Below are positions 9,011-16,241 of a DNA stretch of 64,000 bases, piece by piece; position 1 is the stretch's first letter; each line of letters starts with the position of its first letter. The notes beneath the pieces were generated by a model. That model worked only from the letters and a program-made list of their open reading frames with translations, was not told the origin of the DNA and ran no database searches. A program made the translations under genes and the position numbers. This stretch comes from Tenacibaculum adriaticum (GTDB lineage Bacteria; Bacteroidota; Bacteroidia; Flavobacteriales; Flavobacteriaceae): contig NZ_VNIA01000005.1 in NCBI RefSeq assembly GCF_008124875.1, positions 32,778 through 96,777 of the forward strand, read 5' to 3'.

Positions 9011-9577
9011 TTAACGTTTTTTTATATTCGTTTCACACAAACGGATAATTTCAGCTATTCTTTTTTGTCTTGTTTCTTCTCTTTTAGCTTGATTTAACCA
9101 ATATAAGTAGCTTTTTCTATAGGATGGAGAAAAATTTTGATAATTATCAAAAGCAATTGAATTAGCATTAAAAGCCGTTTGTAAATCTTCTGGAATTATA
9201 CCATTTTCAACATCATCTAAAGAAAACCAAGAGCCATTTTCTTTTGCCTTTTCAATTTTTAATATTCCTGCGGAATGCATTAAATCATCGGCAATTAATT
9301 CTTCAATATAGTTTTTGTTAAGCTTACTCCATACACTTTTTGAGTTTCTTGGAGTAAAGTATTGTTTGCGTTTTCCTTCGCCTAAACTTTTAACTGTACT
9401 GTCTATCCAACCAAAACACAAAGCTACTTTTACAGCTTCTTCCCAACGCATTGTTGGTTTTTTAGTTTCTAATTTAAAAAAAATCAAATGAACACCTGTA
9501 GAAGAATCATGATTTTCTTGTAACCAAAAACGCCATTCTACATCATTTTTAAAATATAATTCTGGTATTTTCGACAT
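9011..9577 (-). CDS. YdeI/OmpD-associated family protein
   Basis: The 188 residues start MSKIPELYFKNDVEWRFWL at 9577. The stretch WEEAVKVALCFGWIDSTVKS near residue 50 and PRNSKSVWSKLNKNYIE near 85 are hallmarks of the YdeI/OmpD-associated family. The C-terminal helix ends with KREETRQKRIAEIIRLCE, the YdeI pattern. Family members are small cytoplasmic proteins of uncertain role. The start ATG shares one base with the stop of the upstream M28 peptidase gene (TAATG), so the two are coupled. A longer reading from 9604 would run into that gene and is not needed. Confidence 0.9.
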   Translation of the reverse strand: MSKIPELYFKNDVEWRFWLQENHDSSTGVHLIFFKLETKKPTMRWEEAVKVALCFGWIDSTVKSLGEGKRKQYFTPRNSKSVWSKLNKNYIEELIADDLMHSAGILKIEKAKENGSWFSLDDVENGIIPEDLQTAFNANSIAFDNYQNFSPSYRKSYLYWLNQAKREETRQKRIAEIIRLCETNIKKR

Positions 9578-10905
9578 TATCTTATAATTTTTGAAGGAAA
9601 ACAAACAATACTTTCATATCCATTTTCTCCAACAGCACTAACACCAAAAAAATAATTATCCAATACAATTCCATCTAAAGTAAATTCTGTTAGATTTTCT
9701 ATATATTTAAAATGATCCCAAGTAGGAGAAGTGGTTTCACGCCAATAAATTTTATACCCTTTAGCACCTTCCACTTTATCCCATTTAAGTTTAGCAGATG
9801 CTTCTACAATTCCACCAATACCAACGTTTTGAGGAGAAGGAGGGGCAGAAGCAATACTTGCTAAATTAATAGCATTTACTGCAGTTAGTTTTTTTGTGTA
9901 ATCAAAATTTACAAATTTGAGTTTATCTCCATATTCAATACCATTCTCAGTACGAATATCTTGGTGTTGTTGCGTATAGTTTTCATGAGCTTCCATAATA
10001 CGAATTCCTGCAAAACCAGCATCATTAAAAGGACGATGATGACCACCACGGCCAAAACGATCTAATCTATAAATCATTTTTGGATTCATTTCTGGCATAT
10101 AGATTTTGGTCGTTTTATAAATATATCTGGCTAACTGACGAGAAATACCATCTACTTCACCACCATAAAAACGACGCGCCTTTCTTTGCTGTTCTGTTTC
10201 TGTAGGAGGAACGGGTTCGGAGAAAATTCTGAAAGTTCTATTATCAATAACACCATCTACCCCTTTAATGTTTCCAATCATATCGTTGTTCATTACACCA
10301 ACAATATTCCATCCTTTTTCTTTGGCGTATTTGGCTAATCCTTTTCCACCGAATAAACCTTGTTCTTCTCCAGAAAGTCCTACATAAATAATACTATTTT
10401 CAAATTTATATTTACTTAAAACACGAGCAGCTTCTATAGTTCCAGCCATTCCAGATGCATTGTCATTTGCGCCAGGTGCATCATCTGTATAATTATTAGG
10501 ATCCGTTATTCTTGAGTCTATATCACCACTCATAATAATATAGTTATTTGGGTATTTTGTTCCTTTTTGAACCGCAACAATATTTACCACCCAAACATCT
10601 TTTGTAATGCGTTTATTGGCATTTTTTTTCACTAAATCTTTTTGATAGAATACATTTAAACAATTATTACAATTAGAAGAAATAGTGGTAAATTCAGATT
10701 TTATCCAACGACGAGCTGCACCAATTCCGCGAGTGTTAGAAATGGTGTCACTTAAGGTATGTCGGGTTCCAAAGTTAGCTAAAGTAGTAATGTTGGTTTT
10801 AATATTATCAGCAGAAATGGCTTCAATAATATCGTAAATTTTAGTGTCAGTTTGCCCTACAACTAAATTAAAAGAGAAGAAAAGTAAAAGTGTTAGTTTT
10901 TTCAT
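9577..10905 (-). CDS. Secreted M28-family metallopeptidase with C-terminal fibronectin III domain
   Basis: A signal peptide (about residues 1-17) is followed by an M28 aminopeptidase-type catalytic domain. Zinc-site segments visible are GANDNASGMAG (bridging Asp), GLSGEEQGLFGG (Glu-Glu), NNDMIGN (Asp) and GHHRPFNDAGF (His). The first ligand position, usually GHxDS, reads SGDIDSR, so an aspartate replaces the expected histidine. Residues about 350-442 form a fibronectin type III-like domain (SPQNVGIGG ... AKLKWDKVEGAKGYKIYWRE). The enzyme probably trims peptides outside the cytoplasm or in the periplasm. No type IX sorting domain is seen. It is the first gene of the leftward four-gene run. Confidence 0.9.
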   Translation of the reverse strand: MKKLTLLLFFSFNLVVGQTDTKIYDIIEAISADNIKTNITTLANFGTRHTLSDTISNTRGIGAARRWIKSEFTTISSNCNNCLNVFYQKDLVKKNANKRITKDVWVVNIVAVQKGTKYPNNYIIMSGDIDSRITDPNNYTDDAPGANDNASGMAGTIEAARVLSKYKFENSIIYVGLSGEEQGLFGGKGLAKYAKEKGWNIVGVMNNDMIGNIKGVDGVIDNRTFRIFSEPVPPTETEQQRKARRFYGGEVDGISRQLARYIYKTTKIYMPEMNPKMIYRLDRFGRGGHHRPFNDAGFAGIRIMEAHENYTQQHQDIRTENGIEYGDKLKFVNFDYTKKLTAVNAINLASIASAPPSPQNVGIGGIVEASAKLKWDKVEGAKGYKIYWRETTSPTWDHFKYIENLTEFTLDGIVLDNYFFGVSAVGENGYESIVCFPSKIIR

Positions 10906-10937
10906 TTGAATAAAGTTTAGATAACGAATTTACAAAA

Positions 10938-10970
10938 CAAAAAGAGAATGTGTACTTCACATTCTCTTAT
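10938..10970 (-). terminator. Intrinsic terminator after the DUF6249-like gene
   Basis: Read leftward, a 10-bp stem AGAGAATGTG / CACATTCTCT with a 5-base loop is followed by TTTTTG. It separates the gene ending at 10998 from the M28 gene. Confidence 0.8.
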
Positions 10971-10997
10971 CTAACAACTTTTATAGTATAGTTTAAT

Positions 10998-11345
10998 TTA
11001 CTCTTTGTCTAATTGTTTTGTTAGTTTAAATCCAGCAAATAAACCTACACCAGCCATTAAAAAGATCATTGCTGGGTAAATGGCATTTTCATCTAAACGA
11101 GTATAAGTGGTAAGCAATAAAGCAACAAAAACACCAAACCCAATTCCCATTAATAATAAGGCTAAATTTAAAATAATGACTCTACCAGTTAGGGTTGATT
11201 TTTTTCTTTCTCCAGACATAAATATTTTTGCATCTACTCCTTTTTCAATTAAGGCTAAACGTTCTTTATTTCGTGTTGTGAAGAATAAATAGAATATTCC
11301 GAAAATTACTGTAAATAAGAACATAAATACGATTGCTGCTTCCAT
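10998..11345 (-). CDS. Small membrane protein, DUF6249-like
   Basis: The 115-residue protein has three hydrophobic segments (about residues 3-24, 55-80 and 89-107). Between the first two is a basic cytoplasmic-type loop with NKERLALIEKGVDAKIF, the pattern of DUF6249 proteins common in Bacteroidota. It is divergent from the ECF sigma factor gene, and an ECF-type promoter motif points toward it (11387-11414), so it is a candidate member of that regulon. The molecular role is unknown; inner membrane location is inferred. Confidence 0.75.
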   Translation of the reverse strand: MEAAIVFMFLFTVIFGIFYLFFTTRNKERLALIEKGVDAKIFMSGERKKSTLTGRVIILNLALLLMGIGFGVFVALLLTTYTRLDENAIYPAMIFLMAGVGLFAGFKLTKQLDKE

Positions 11346-11386
11346 AAGGTTATTTTTAAAAGGTTAAATTTATTCGTTTGCCAGTA

Positions 11387-11414
11387 AGACATCATGGATT
11401 TAAAAAAGGTTACA
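11387..11414 (-). promoter_or_regulatory. Candidate ECF-type promoter facing the DUF6249-like gene
   Basis: Read leftward, TGTAACC (11414-11408), exactly 16 bases, then TGTCT (11391-11387). The same two boxes with the same spacing occur on the other strand at 11445-11472. An AAC-containing -35 box is typical of ECF sigma factors. The predicted start of transcription lies about 35 bases before the ATG at 11345. Confidence 0.5.
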
Positions 11415-11444
11415 AAAAAATAAAAAAAAGTTTTTATAAATAAT

Positions 11445-11472
11445 TGTAACCTTTTTTCCAGTAATTATGTCA
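11445..11472 (+). promoter_or_regulatory. Candidate ECF-type promoter facing the sigma factor gene
   Basis: TGTAACC (11445-11451), 16 bases, then TGTCA (11468-11472), mirroring the leftward copy; six T follow TGTAACC in both. The second box overlaps the ATG at 11467, so if this promoter is real the transcript would start close to the ATG at 11482 and be nearly leaderless. That makes this copy less certain than the leftward one. Confidence 0.4.
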
Positions 11473-12066
11473 AAGAATAAAATGACTATTAAAAACGACC
11501 AAACCTATATTGATAAAGTCTTAAAAGGAGACTCGAATGCTTATGCTTTTTTAGTTGAAAAGTATAAAGTGATGGTGTATTCTTTGGCATATAAAATGTT
11601 AGTGAATAGGGAAGAAGCAGAAGAAGTTTCACAAGATACTTTTATAAAAGCATTTAAAAATTTGTCTAAATTTGAAGGTAAATCGAAATTTTCTACTTGG
11701 TTGTATAAGATTGCATATAGAAGCTGCTTAGACACAATTAAAAAGAATTCAGCGAAGTATAATATTACAGATATTAACGAAATTACTACTAATCAAATTG
11801 AGGAAACTGAAACTGTTTTAGACGGAATTGAACGTAAAGAGCGAGCTGAAATTATGAACCAATGTTTGTTAAAGTTACCTGAAGACGAGCGTTCTGTTTT
11901 ATGGTTGTTTTATTTTAAAGAGCTAAGTTTAAAAGAAATTATAGAAGTAACGTCGTTATCGGAGGCAAATGTAAAAGTAAAGTTGCACAGAGCCAGAAAA
12001 CACTTACTAACGATTGTACAAAAAAATGTAGAACCAGAAATAATTAATCATTATGGGAGAAAATAA
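11467..12066 (+). CDS. ECF-type RNA polymerase sigma factor
   Basis: This sigma-70 family protein of 199 residues has only regions 2 and 4, the ECF layout. Region 2 covers AFLVEKYKVMVYSLAYKM through EEAEEVSQDTFIKAF and the promoter-melting segment FSTWLYKIAYRSCLD. Region 4 covers LPEDERSVLWLFYFKELSLK with the helix-turn-helix EIIEVTSLSEANVKVKLHRA near residue 160. Two starts are possible: ATG at 11467, or ATG at 11482 (MTIKNDQTYI). The second fits better if the ECF-type promoter at 11445-11472 is used. The downstream gene overlaps it by 14 bases and may encode its regulator. Confidence 0.93.
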   Translation: MSKNKMTIKNDQTYIDKVLKGDSNAYAFLVEKYKVMVYSLAYKMLVNREEAEEVSQDTFIKAFKNLSKFEGKSKFSTWLYKIAYRSCLDTIKKNSAKYNITDINEITTNQIEETETVLDGIERKERAEIMNQCLLKLPEDERSVLWLFYFKELSLKEIIEVTSLSEANVKVKLHRARKHLLTIVQKNVEPEIINHYGRK

Positions 12067-12475
12067 ACATATTGAAGAGTTAGATGCTTTTGCAAAAAAG
12101 TATTTGAAAGAAATTCCTACAGAAAGACCTTCGGTAGATTTTACCGCTAACATAATGAATACAATTCTGGCGGATGAAAAGAGAGTCGTATTTCAAAATA
12201 AATCTAAGCTATCTAATAGTATTTGGTTTGTTTTAGGAGGATTTATCATTGCTTCAATTTATATATTGTTTAAGGGGAAATCATCGGAAATTAAGATTCC
12301 AAGCTTTGATTTTGGCAGTATTACATTACCTGATTTACCTGATTATCAAATGAGGCATTTATTAGATAACATTACGTTTTCTTCTACAACCGTATATGCA
12401 TTTTTAATCTTTATAATATTATTTTTGGTGCAAGGGTATTTTATGAAAGAATACTTAACTAAAAGAGTGTCATAA
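12053..12475 (+). CDS. Membrane protein coupled to the sigma factor, possible anti-sigma factor
   Basis: The 140-residue product has a soluble N-terminal part of about 55 residues (HIEELDAFAKKYLKEIPTER), a membrane helix at about 57-76 (IWFVLGGFIIASIYILF) and a second near 113-133 (TVYAFLIFIILFLVQGYF). Overlap of 14 bases with the sigma gene and the membrane topology suggest a sigma-factor partner. No recognised zinc-binding anti-sigma (ZAS) motif or FecR domain is present, so the assignment rests on context. Flavobacterial ECF sigma genes are often followed by such small membrane proteins. Confidence 0.55.
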   Translation: MGENKHIEELDAFAKKYLKEIPTERPSVDFTANIMNTILADEKRVVFQNKSKLSNSIWFVLGGFIIASIYILFKGKSSEIKIPSFDFGSITLPDLPDYQMRHLLDNITFSSTTVYAFLIFIILFLVQGYFMKEYLTKRVS

Positions 12476-12477
12476 AA

Positions 12478-12514
12478 AAAAAGCCAGCGTTATAGTTAAC
12501 ACTGGATTTTTTTT
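12478..12514. terminator. Terminator between convergent genes
   Basis: Stem CCAGCGTTA / TAACACTGG with one mismatch around a 4-base loop, flanked by A-rich and T-rich runs that would work in both directions. Confidence 0.75.
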
Positions 12515-12545
12515 GTTAGTTCGAGGAAGTCAAGAACTATATCAA

Positions 12546-14333
12546 TTATTTTTTAGAAACAATCCACTTATCGATCTTATTTTCTAATAATGCTAACGGA
12601 ATGCATCCCGTTTCTAACACTTGATTGTGGAATTCACGAATGTCGAATTTATCTCCTAATTCCGTTTTTGCTTTTGCACGTAATTCACGTATTTTTAACT
12701 GTCCGATTTTATATGACAATGCTTGTCCAGGATTTGCCATATAACGTTCAATTTCAGAAATAATACTTGCTTCACCTTCCGCTTCGTTATCTAATGAATA
12801 TTGAATCGCTTGCTCACGTGTCCATCCTTTTGCATGTAAACCTGTATCAACTACTAAACGAATAGCTCTGTGCATTTCCATTCCTAACATACCAAAGTAT
12901 TGATAAGGATCTGTGTATAAACCTAATTCTTTTCCTAAATTTTCTGTATATAAAGCCCAACCTTCACCATATGCACTGTACCATAATGTTTTTCTAAAAT
13001 CTGGCAAATCTTGATTTTCTTGTGTTAATGAAATTTGATAGTGATGTCCAGGAATTGCTTCATGTAAAAACAACGCTTCGTCAGAAAACACGTTGTATTT
13101 TGTAGCGTCAGGAATTGGAGTGTAAAATACTCCTGGACGAGTACCGTCTAAAGAACCGGGATTGTATTCAGCACTTGCCGAAGCTTCTCTAAATTTTTCA
13201 GTTTGTTTTACTACAAAAGGAGTTTTTGGCTTATTACCAAACAATTTTTCCAATTGTGGCTTCATTTTTTCATGAATCGCATTAAAGTTGTCAATGATTT
13301 GTTTCGGGGTTGTATAAGGCATTAATTCTTTGTTGTTACGCACAAAATCAAAGAACTCTTTTAAGTTTCCTTCAAAACCAACTTGCTCTTTCACTTTTTC
13401 CATTTCAGATAAAATACGAGTCACTTCTTTCAACCCTAACTCATGGATTTCATCCGCTGTCATATTGGTAGTTGTATAATTTTTAATAGCGTGTTGGTAG
13501 TACTCCTTTCCTTGAGGAATGGCAGAAATTCCACTTTCTTCTAATCCAGCAGCTAAATAATCAGACTTTAAAAATTCATGCATTGCGTTGAAGGATGGAA
13601 TTAACTTATCATCAACCATCTTTGTATAATCTGATGTTAATTTCTTTTTTTCTTCGGATGAAAAGCTTTCTGGAAAATTTTTGATGGGAGAGTAGAATAA
13701 ATGATCGCTTACTTTTGTAGTAGCTAATCCTTCAAACTGCGGAATTACTTTATTAATTAACGATTTTGGCAGTACATAACCTTCCTTAATTCCTTGTTGC
13801 ATGCGCACTTTTGCAGATTGCAACCAAACATTAAACTTATCTAAACGTGTTAACCAGTTTTCGTAATCTTTTACGGTTTTAAAAGGTTGCGCACTACTGC
13901 CACTAGCCAATTGCCCCATAGTTAAATTAATCGTCCACATTTGGTTGATAGGCAGTAATAAATCATTTTTAAAACTGTTTTGAGATAATGCCATGTCACA
14001 ATCCCAAGCTAAAACAGCTTTACTCATTTGCTGACTTTCTGTTAAGCTGTCGTCAGCAAATTCATCTAATTGAGCTTTGTAATTTGTATAAAAATCTTTG
14101 GTTTTTAACACGTACTCGTCAGACAAAGTATTGGGGAATTGATCGTTAAAACGATTGTCACCCGCATATGTTGCGTTAATAGGATTAAGTTCTAACTTAC
14201 CTTCGTTATAGCTGTGTAATAACTCGTTAAAAGCTGCGTTAGGTGTTACCATACTGGTAGCTTCTTTTTGGGGTTGTTTACAAGAAATAGTAAACATAGA
14301 AAATGCTATAGCACTTATAAATACTTTTTTCAT
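12546..14333 (-). CDS. DUF885-family lipoprotein, probable metallopeptidase
   Basis: The start at 14333 gives 595 residues with a lipoprotein signal (KKVFISAIAFSMFTISC then KQ), so the protein is anchored by Cys near residue 18. The rest is the largely helical DUF885 domain. The conserved LFLHEAIPGHHYQISL contains HExxxHH-like metal ligands, and SAYGEGWALYTENLGKELG is the second conserved block, together resembling thermolysin-like or M32-type carboxypeptidases. Peptidase activity is inferred. An upstream in-frame ATG at 14360 lies in the promoter -7 box and is rejected. The gene stands alone. Confidence 0.9.
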   Translation of the reverse strand: MKKVFISAIAFSMFTISCKQPQKEATSMVTPNAAFNELLHSYNEGKLELNPINATYAGDNRFNDQFPNTLSDEYVLKTKDFYTNYKAQLDEFADDSLTESQQMSKAVLAWDCDMALSQNSFKNDLLLPINQMWTINLTMGQLASGSSAQPFKTVKDYENWLTRLDKFNVWLQSAKVRMQQGIKEGYVLPKSLINKVIPQFEGLATTKVSDHLFYSPIKNFPESFSSEEKKKLTSDYTKMVDDKLIPSFNAMHEFLKSDYLAAGLEESGISAIPQGKEYYQHAIKNYTTTNMTADEIHELGLKEVTRILSEMEKVKEQVGFEGNLKEFFDFVRNNKELMPYTTPKQIIDNFNAIHEKMKPQLEKLFGNKPKTPFVVKQTEKFREASASAEYNPGSLDGTRPGVFYTPIPDATKYNVFSDEALFLHEAIPGHHYQISLTQENQDLPDFRKTLWYSAYGEGWALYTENLGKELGLYTDPYQYFGMLGMEMHRAIRLVVDTGLHAKGWTREQAIQYSLDNEAEGEASIISEIERYMANPGQALSYKIGQLKIRELRAKAKTELGDKFDIREFHNQVLETGCIPLALLENKIDKWIVSKK

Positions 14334-14357
14334 TGGAGATTTGATTAAAATGTCTAC

Positions 14358-14365
14358 CAAAGATA
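14358..14365 (-). promoter_or_regulatory. Bacteroidota -7 promoter box for the DUF885 gene
   Basis: Read leftward the box is TATCTTTG (TAnnTTTG), 24 bases before the ATG at 14333. A TTG lies only 14 bases upstream, shorter than usual spacing, so the -33 element is unclear. Confidence 0.5.
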
Positions 14366-14460
14366 TTAAAATATAACACCAATAAAGTTTTATAAGTTGT
14401 TAATTGAGGTTGTTTTACAATTTTTATATATAATATTACTTCTACAAAAACTGCTATTTT

Positions 14461-14973
14461 TTAATTATTTAAATATTCTCCTAGCAGTTCCCTTCCTAAT
14501 TGAGTATTAGAACTAATTTGAACTATTTCATAATTGTCAGGGTTTGTTGCTTCAAAACTGGCGGTTTGTGGAAAATGATTATAAATGTCAAAAACCACTT
14601 CTTTAACATCACTAATTGTAGTATTAAAAGATGGTAAATTGGCTTGTGTTTTTTTACATTGTTGTTCTGTTAAATGCCCCATATCCCAGCAACTAGAAAT
14701 AAATCCTCGATGGGGAATAATTATAATACCTGGGCCATTTCTCCAACCATTATAAAAACTACCATAATATATGGTTCCATCTTTAAAATAATAAGTTCCA
14801 ATTCCGTCTGCAACTCCATTATAAATATGCCCTTGATAATAGCCATTAGGATAAATGATACTATTTATACCGTTATAACCTTTAAGTTGAGAACTAATTA
14901 TTCTTTGCGCACTAGTTTTGGTAATAAAACAGGAAGCAAAAATAAAACAGCTTAATAGTAGTTTTAATTTCAT
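14461..14973 (-). CDS. Secreted MORN-repeat protein
   Basis: A signal peptide (about residues 1-22, ending TKTSAQ) precedes MORN-type repeats at about residues 43-85: YPNGYYQGHIYNGVADGIG, then FKDGTIYYGSFYNGWRNGPG. Each carries the Y-x-G-x-(Y/W)-x-(N/D)-G pattern. The C-terminal half (about 90-170) has three cysteines and no recognised domain. MORN repeats bind lipid or protein in other systems; here the role is unknown. Neighbours give no clue, since a lone lipoprotein cassette and htpG lie upstream and a DUF885 gene lies downstream. Confidence 0.8.
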   Translation of the reverse strand: MKLKLLLSCFIFASCFITKTSAQRIISSQLKGYNGINSIIYPNGYYQGHIYNGVADGIGTYYFKDGTIYYGSFYNGWRNGPGIIIIPHRGFISSCWDMGHLTEQQCKKTQANLPSFNTTISDVKEVVFDIYNHFPQTASFEATNPDNYEIVQISSNTQLGRELLGEYLNN

Positions 14974-15271
14974 AGAGTTTGGTTTTAAGATGTTAGTAGG
15001 TTTATTTCTATATTATGATGTTTTTAATAAGTTTATATAGGGGTTTTAATGTTTAAATGAAAAATTATTCTCAAAGCTAAAAAAAACATAAGGTTTTAGA
15101 ATAAGTGTTTTCCCTGATTTTATACAATGAAAACCTCTCTATTAACAATAAAGAGATTAATATATACTTGTATTATTTCGAGGAAGAATGATAAAAGAAT
15201 CCTGTTGATGAAGAGATTACTTTGTTGTGGATAATAGAATTATTTTTCACGATTAGAACAACGCTTTCAGG
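14974..15271. other. Intergenic region without a supported gene
   Basis: No credible coding frame was seen. The segment around 15174-15195 (TTTCGAGGAAGAATGATAAA) resembles the arm of the palindromic repeat at 1637-1704 but lacks a clear second arm, so it is probably a decayed copy. The rest is AT-rich and presumably contains the promoter of the MORN gene. Confidence 0.5.
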
Positions 15272-15418
15272 TTCGTTTAACGTGTTTGTGTATGGTTTGT
15301 TGCGGTGAAAATCCGCGAGGATTTTCAGATTAAGAAACCAAGATAGTAAAATTGCGAGGAAATTCCGATAGGAATTTCAGAAGCAATGAATTATACACGT
15401 TGTTGTAAAACGTTTTTT
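15272..15418. repeat. Structured repeat flanking the lipoprotein gene, left side
   Basis: The block opens with TTCGTTTAACGTG (15272-15284) and closes with ACACGTTGTTGTAAAACG (15395-15412). Between them are short hairpins such as GAAAATCC / GGATTTTC and GAAATTCC / GGAATTTC. Both end motifs recur in inverted orientation on the far side of the gene (16021-16038 and 16071-16084). The stop codon of the gene lies in the last bases of the block. Confidence 0.65.
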
Positions 15419-16019
15419 ATTCATAAATAGGTTTAGGAATGATTCCTCTATTCTCAAACATAAAACCAAAATTAGGTTTGTTGTCAAGTTCATTAATTCC
15501 CTCAATTATTTTTAATAACAACTTTTTGGTTTCAGCAATGTCTTTTGTTCCATCCACATTAATACTAATCAGTTTTTTTTCGCCTTTTGATGGAAAATTT
15601 TTATTATCATTTGGATTAAGCAAGTGATTTTTCAGAGTTACTTTTAAACTGTCAATTGGTAATTTCATTTCGTGATTGACTGTTATGCTATCTGTATTTA
15701 TATAAAGTACTTCTCTCAATTTGTAATCGAAAATATCGTAGCAGAATTGTAAAGGTTGAATTTTATAGATTTTTTTGTCCGTTTCCAGTTTAAAAAGAGC
15801 GTATTCTTTTGAACAATCTATTTTGTCTAAAATCTCTGTTATTTCGTTGAAGTTCTTAAGTGTGTCAATGTCATATTCTATCAACTTATTATCAACTAAT
15901 CGAAAAGTCATAAAATTTTGAGTTGGCTTTTCAGTCGCATTTTTTTTCTCTGTGACTTTATTCTGTCCGCAGTTGAACAGTAGACAACTTAATAATAATA
16001 TGGCGATAGTTTTTTTCAA
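15417..16019 (-). CDS. Lipoprotein of unknown function in a repeat-bounded cassette
   Basis: The 200-residue product has a lipoprotein signal (MKKTIAILLLSCLLFNC then GQNK), so it is probably anchored through Cys17. The mature part is charged and predicted soluble; no family is recognised. It contains KLPIDSLKVTLKNHLLNP and a C-terminal NKPNFGFMFENRGIIPKPIYE-type tail. The start codon is TTG, since no ATG is available in frame before the signal peptide. Inverted repeats sit immediately at both ends of the coding region, which makes the gene look like a separately moving cassette rather than part of an operon. Confidence 0.65.
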   Translation of the reverse strand: MKKTIAILLLSCLLFNCGQNKVTEKKNATEKPTQNFMTFRLVDNKLIEYDIDTLKNFNEITEILDKIDCSKEYALFKLETDKKIYKIQPLQFCYDIFDYKLREVLYINTDSITVNHEMKLPIDSLKVTLKNHLLNPNDNKNFPSKGEKKLISINVDGTKDIAETKKLLLKIIEGINELDNKPNFGFMFENRGIIPKPIYE

Positions 16020-16020
16020 A

Positions 16021-16084
16021 ATGTTTTACAACAGTGTTAAGAATATGAATTCGTTTTAATGATTTATATTCAACGTTAAACGAA
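16021..16084. repeat. Inverted-repeat motifs flanking the lipoprotein gene, right side
   Basis: ATGTTTTACAACAGTGTT (16021-16038) and CAACGTTAAACGAA (16071-16084) are inverted counterparts of the closing and opening motifs of the block at 15272-15418, giving a nested arrangement around the gene. Confidence 0.6.
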
Positions 16085-16113
16085 GCTAGCCTTTTTTTAT
16101 TAGAAAGTCAAAC

Positions 16114-16149
16114 TAAAAAAACCTCTTTGTAATTAACAAAGAGGTTTTA
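16114..16149 (-). terminator. Intrinsic terminator downstream of htpG
   Basis: A 13-bp stem AAAACCTCTTTGT / ACAAAGAGGTTTT with a short AT loop, followed leftward by a T run. It lies beyond the palindromic repeat that separates it from the htpG stop. Confidence 0.75.
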
Positions 16150-16164
16150 ATAATATTTTGGTTT

Positions 16165-16235
16165 GTCACTGCGAGGAAGCATGACGAAGTAATTTGTTAT
16201 TGATAAAGAGATTTCTTCGCTTTGCTCGTAATGAC
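16165..16235. repeat. Palindromic intergenic repeat after htpG
   Basis: It starts GTCACTGCGAGGAAGC and ends TTTGCTCGTAATGAC. The arms pair imperfectly over most of their length, including GACGAAGTAAT against AGATTTCTTCG. It is of the same class as the element at 1637-1704. Confidence 0.75.
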
Positions 16236-16241
16236 GTTTTA

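Noticed and set aside
14334..14360. Longer N-terminus of the DUF885 protein
   Set aside because: The ATG at 14360 falls in the -7 promoter box and would mask the lipoprotein signal.
15255..16090. Calling the repeat-bounded gene an integron cassette
   Set aside because: Only the short GTTAAAC / GTTTAAC core strings match; no integrase and no full attC fold were identified, so only a cassette-like description is kept.
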